Origin: CAVVAL01 sp963742725
GTDB lineage: Bacteria; Actinomycetota; Actinomycetes; Mycobacteriales; Cryptosporangiaceae
Direction: 5' to 3'
NCBI GenBank assembly: GCA_963742725.1
Contig: CAVUMX010000003.1
Location: forward strand, 2,480,001 to 2,544,000
Length of the DNA stretch: 64,000 nt
Shown piece by piece: positions 60,778-64,000 of this stretch. The notes below the pieces were generated by a model. That model was given only the letters and a program-made list of their open reading frames with translations, searched no databases and was not told where the DNA came from. Position numbers and translations under genes: made by a program. Each line of letters starts with the position of its first letter. Position 1 is the first letter of the stretch.

Positions 60778-63700
60778 ATGGCGCGCGGCCACGACCATGA
60801 CGTCTCCCGCTCGGACGAGCGCGGGCAACGCGCACGGCCTGCCGCCACGGGCGACGACCGGGCGGAACGGCGGCCGCTCGCCGCCCCGCGGGACGCGCGC
60901 TCGGTGCTCGCGCTCCAGTCCGCCGCCGGGCAGCGGGCGGTCGCGCAGCTTCTCCATGTCCAGCGCGCGCCGGACGATGCGCCCGGTGGGCAGACGGCAA
61001 CTCCCGCCGCTGCCACGGCCACCACAGCGCCGGCCGCCGTGGCCGCGCCCGCACAAGCGCCCGCCGCTCCCCCACCACCCGCTGCGGCGCCGTCCGCGGC
61101 ACCATCCACCGCGCCCGCTGCGAGCCCACCCGCGCCGGCTCCGCGCGCCGCTGCCGGTCCGGCGCCGGCGCCGGCGGGCGGCACGTTGCCCGGGCTCCAG
61201 GAACGGGCCGGCGCGCGACGGCAGGCCGTCCAGCAGTCCGGCGCCGAGCGCAAGGCCCAGGTGCGTGCCTCGGCGACGGCGGCCGCCGCCCAGCTGACCG
61301 CCACGGCCGCGCAGCAACGGGCGCACAGCGTCCAGTCGCTGACGGCGGCCATCGACCAGGTCCAGACGGCGTTCACCAGCGCGCAGGAGACGATCGACGC
61401 CCAGCGCCGCGCCAAACTGGACGCGGTCACCGGCGCCGCGACGACCCGCCGGGGCGACCTCAACCGCATCGTCGACGGCCACAAGCGCGCCCTGGCCGAA
61501 GCCGCCGAGACAGCCGCCGGAGCCGCGGGCCAGGCGGGCACGGATGAAGCAGCCCGAGCCACCCGGGAGTCCGCGGCCAAGGCCGCGCGTGCCCGCGCGA
61601 TCGGCGAGGAGAAGGTCACCCGGTACCGCGGCTACGACCGGGCCAACCGGATCGCCCGGGTCGCGAGGGAGATGGCCGGCGAGGCGGCCGGTCAGATGGG
61701 CACGGAGGCCAGGGAGGTCGCGGCCGCGGTCCAGAAGGACGCGCGGGACATGGCCGCGAAGTTCCGCCGGGAGGCGCGGGACGGCGGCGCGAAGTTCGAG
61801 GACGCCCGTACGGCCGCGAGGAGGAAGATCGACGAGGAGGAACGGAAGGCCGTCGAGGGGATCAACAAGTCGGCGACCGACGCGATCACGGGACTGCGCG
61901 GCCAGCGGGACCGTCTGACCGGGCAACTCCGCACCGTGCGCGACGCCGCCGCCGGACAGCTGACCCAGCTCGGCGGTGCCGCGGCCCGCGGTATGGCCAC
62001 GCAGGCCACCCGGGCCGAGCAGGCCCTGGACGCCCAGTCCCAGGCGGCCGAGGAGTCCATCGACCAGTTCTGCGTCGACGTCTCCCAGCAGGTTCCGGGT
62101 GTGCCGGCGTCGGCGGCCGGTCAGGTCGTCGACGAGGCCGACGCGCAGCTCGGCAGCTCGCTGGGCGAGTTCGACAGCGCGCAGGCCGGCCAGGTCGCCG
62201 AGACCGACGCGGCGTTCCAGACCGGAGCCGCGGACGGCCAGCAGCGCATCACCGGCGGCGTGACCCAGCTGATCGGACCGCTCACCGGCACCGCCGCCAC
62301 GTTCGAGACCACGGCCGCGGACGCGTCCAGCACCACGAGCGATGCCATCGGCCGGCTCGCCACCACGGCCACCGGCGGGATGGAGACGGCGACCACCGAC
62401 GTCGACACCAAGCTCGGCCAGGCCGTCACCGACAGCAGGACCAGGTGGGACGGCCAGCTCGGCGAAGGCACCCGCCAGATGACCAGGAAGGTGAACGACG
62501 CCCTCGCCGCGCAGGACAGGGCACTGGCCGGACTGGGCGGGAAGATCTCCGACAAGGCGGAGGAGATCGAGCACGAGAGCTGGTGGGACCGCGCCCTGAG
62601 CTTCGTCGGCGGCGTCATCGCCGGCTTCTTCCTGGAGCTGTGGGACCTGGTCAAGGGTCTGCTGCTGGTACTGCTCGTGATCCTGGCGATCGTCGTCGTG
62701 ATCGCGCTGATCGTCGTGGTGATCCTCCTGGCGGTGAAGGGCCTCGCGGGCATCGCCGTGGCGCTGGCGTTCCTCGCCGCCGTGGCCGCCATCGCCAAGG
62801 TCGCGCTGATCGTCCTCGCGGTGATCGGCGTGGTCGTCGTCGTGGTCATGGTCGGCTGGCGGCTGTACCAGGCGTGGTCGCGCGACGACCTCTCCGACTA
62901 CGAGCGCGGCAAGCTGGTCGGCCGCTCGATCACCGACGTCCTGTCGCTCCTCGTCCCCGGCCGGGTGCTGGCGCGGCTGCGCGGCTGGGTGCGCATGCGG
63001 CAGCTCGCGCGGTCCGTCGGCGGGCAGGCCCGGCTCGCGAGGCTCCTCGTCTGGGCCAACGGTGACCTGGTCGCGATCGAACGGATCGCCGGCGAGCTGA
63101 ACCGCCTCGACGACTTCGAGGTCCTGCTCACCCGGACCGCGAGCCTCGACGAGTTCCTGGCGTTGCGCCGGCTGTGCAACGGGGACATCGCGCTGGCCAT
63201 CCGCATGCTGCGGCACGGGACCGCCGCCGAACTCATCCCCGCGATCGCCGAGTTCGGCGGCGACGTCGTCCTGCTGGACCGGCTGGCGACCGAGCTGAAC
63301 GGTCTGGCCGCCGCCCGGCGGGTGCTCACGATGGCCGGCGGCGACGTGGCGCGGTTGCGGCGGTGGATCCAGTTCTTCGAGGGCGCGGGCCCGATGGAGG
63401 CGATGTTCCAGCAGGTCGGCCGGGACGCGGGTCTGCTGGACGACCTCGTCACCCGCACCGCCAACCGGGCGGAACTCACCCGGCTGATCGCACGGTTGCG
63501 CGGCAACGCGCCGGCGCTGCGCGACCTGCTGCTGCTCACGGACGACGTCCCGCAGCTCGACCGCATGTTGACGATGATGGCCAACGACGGGGTGGAGCTC
63601 CGCAGGCTGCTCACGCTCGCGGGTGGACGGCCGGCGGCGGCCACCGTCGAGCAACTCATGATCCTCACCAGATCCGAGGGCCGGGCCGTCGCCAACATCC

Positions 63701-64000
63701 AGGCCATCCTGGACCGGGCCGCGGGGAACGTCGCCGAACTCGCCCGGATACTGGGGATCGCCCGCCGGTTCGCCGGCCGGATGCCTCCCGGGCAGACGAC
63801 GATTCCCGCCCCGCCGTACACCGGCGCCCGGATCGACCACGCGCTCGACGGCCACACGTACGCGTTCTTCAACTTCGCTCGGGTGACCGCCCAGGGCAAG
63901 ACGTTCTGGCCACCCGGCAGCGCCGGCGACACCCTCGCGCGCGTCCAGGCGGACATGCAGCACGTGCTCACCACCCTGCGGACTCCCGGCGCCGCCGTGA
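60778..64000 (+). CDS. Giant polymorphic-toxin-like protein with eCIS-cargo N-terminus, 3' truncated by the window
   Basis: The frame from ATG 60778 is open to the last base (1,074 complete codons plus one base) and continues beyond. Residues 42-62 (SVLALQSAAGQRAVAQLL then HVQRA) match the leader of proteins loaded into extracellular contractile injection systems or DUF4157-type cargo. Then a Pro/Ala tail (70-140), a very long Ala/Gln/Arg coiled coil (to about 600), a block of three to four membrane helices (about 605-700, GVIAGFFLELWDLVKGLLLV and on), a helical-repeat region (740-1000), and finally RIDHALDGHTYAFF and TAQGKTFWPPGSAGD near 1018-1050, which look like a nuclease (EndoU/BECR-like) toxin start. 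Probably an effector; its immunity gene would lie just downstream. Confidence 0.75.
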   Translation, partial: MARGHDHDVSRSDERGQRARPAATGDDRAERRPLAAPRDARSVLALQSAAGQRAVAQLLHVQRAPDDAPGGQTATPAAATATTAPAAVAAPAQAPAAPPPPAAAPSAAPSTAPAASPPAPAPRAAAGPAPAPAGGTLPGLQERAGARRQAVQQSGAERKAQVRASATAAAAQLTATAAQQRAHSVQSLTAAIDQVQTAFTSAQETIDAQRRAKLDAVTGAATTRRGDLNRIVDGHKRALAEAAETAAGAAGQAGTDEAARATRESAAKAARARAIGEEKVTRYRGYDRANRIARVAREMAGEAAGQMGTEAREVAAAVQKDARDMAAKFRREARDGGAKFEDARTAARRKIDEEERKAVEGINKSATDAITGLRGQRDRLTGQLRTVRDAAAGQLTQLGGAAARGMATQATRAEQALDAQSQAAEESIDQFCVDVSQQVPGVPASAAGQVVDEADAQLGSSLGEFDSAQAGQVAETDAAFQTGAADGQQRITGGVTQLIGPLTGTAATFETTAADASSTTSDAIGRLATTATGGMETATTDVDTKLGQAVTDSRTRWDGQLGEGTRQMTRKVNDALAAQDRALAGLGGKISDKAEEIEHESWWDRALSFVGGVIAGFFLELWDLVKGLLLVLLVILAIVVVIALIVVVILLAVKGLAGIAVALAFLAAVAAIAKVALIVLAVIGVVVVVVMVGWRLYQAWSRDDLSDYERGKLVGRSITDVLSLLVPGRVLARLRGWVRMRQLARSVGGQARLARLLVWANGDLVAIERIAGELNRLDDFEVLLTRTASLDEFLALRRLCNGDIALAIRMLRHGTAAELIPAIAEFGGDVVLLDRLATELNGLAAARRVLTMAGGDVARLRRWIQFFEGAGPMEAMFQQVGRDAGLLDDLVTRTANRAELTRLIARLRGNAPALRDLLLLTDDVPQLDRMLTMMANDGVELRRLLTLAGGRPAAATVEQLMILTRSEGRAVANIQAILDRAAGNVAELARILGIARRFAGRMPPGQTTIPAPPYTGARIDHALDGHTYAFFNFARVTAQGKTFWPPGSAGDTLARVQADMQHVLTTLRTPGAAV

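Noticed and set aside
60565..63963. 1132-codon minus-strand frame
   Set aside because: Antisense of the giant toxin-like gene, His/Arg/Asp-rich, no domain.
1..64000. tRNA genes, CRISPR arrays, insertion sequences and integrase genes
   Set aside because: I looked for cloverleaf ends, regular repeat-spacer arrays and transposase or integrase motifs and saw none.

Overview
The window is very GC-rich chromosomal DNA from a filamentous actinomycete. The evidence is strong third-position G/C bias, many GTG starts, a DasR-type chitinase promoter, F420-linked enzymes, a HelD-type RNA polymerase-associated helicase, actinobacterial RNase P RNA, and a core order (glnE, glnA2, panB, RNase H/phosphatase, zinc-ribbon protein, Nif3) that recalls the mycobacterial and Streptomyces glnE-glnA2-panB region. 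I cannot name the genus; the eCIS-type cargo N-terminus and gene content would fit Streptosporangiales or a relative, which is inference.

Layout. 1-2970: the end of an ABC permease, a frame-interrupted membrane protein and a VOC-family remnant. 2971-17871: nitrogen and cofactor core (membrane glycosyltransferase-like protein, glnE with a frameshift, amidotransferase, a lipoprotein carrying a toxin-like C-terminus with a possible immunity partner, a TM-helix channel-like protein, glnA2, nadE, panB, a metal/cobalamin-binding-type protein, npdG). 17933-24357: RNB exonuclease, H1-like Lys/Ala-rich protein, a small conserved protein, a DUF305/DUF4396 pair behind a CsoR-like palindrome, an MFS exporter pair and dodecin. 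24556-32652: secreted beta-propeller, MarR/MFS pair, small secreted peptide, DinB, oxidoreductase and a run of small DUF genes. 32894-38633: rnpB on the minus strand, TSUP permease, the conserved RNase H/zinc ribbon/Nif3 operon, and a second lipoprotein-like stalk protein. 38709-53022: two superfamily I helicases, DasR-controlled chitinase, Imm5-like protein, triple-repeat secreted protein, HNH protein, P450 and an intracellular subtilisin. 53200-55410: a decayed membrane gene followed by a lower-GC cassette of four unrecognised genes, three of them sharing one short motif. 55469-60710: small redox genes with their regulators (HxlR, TetR, ArsR). 60778-64000: the start of a giant polymorphic-toxin-like protein with an eCIS-cargo type N-terminus, running off the window.

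The most interesting material is (i) the four-gene cassette 53775-55410, (ii) the giant toxin-like protein at the right edge, (iii) the lipoprotein-toxin/immunity pair at 8447-10590 and its stalk paralogue at 36882-38633, and (iv) repeated intergenic palindromes, including one whose 22-nt arm is present twice. Single-base lesions, mostly next to short G or C runs, interrupt several otherwise intact genes (1643-2810, glnE, DUF305, 53200-53636); they may be assembly errors or real decay and should be resolved before those genes are called dead.
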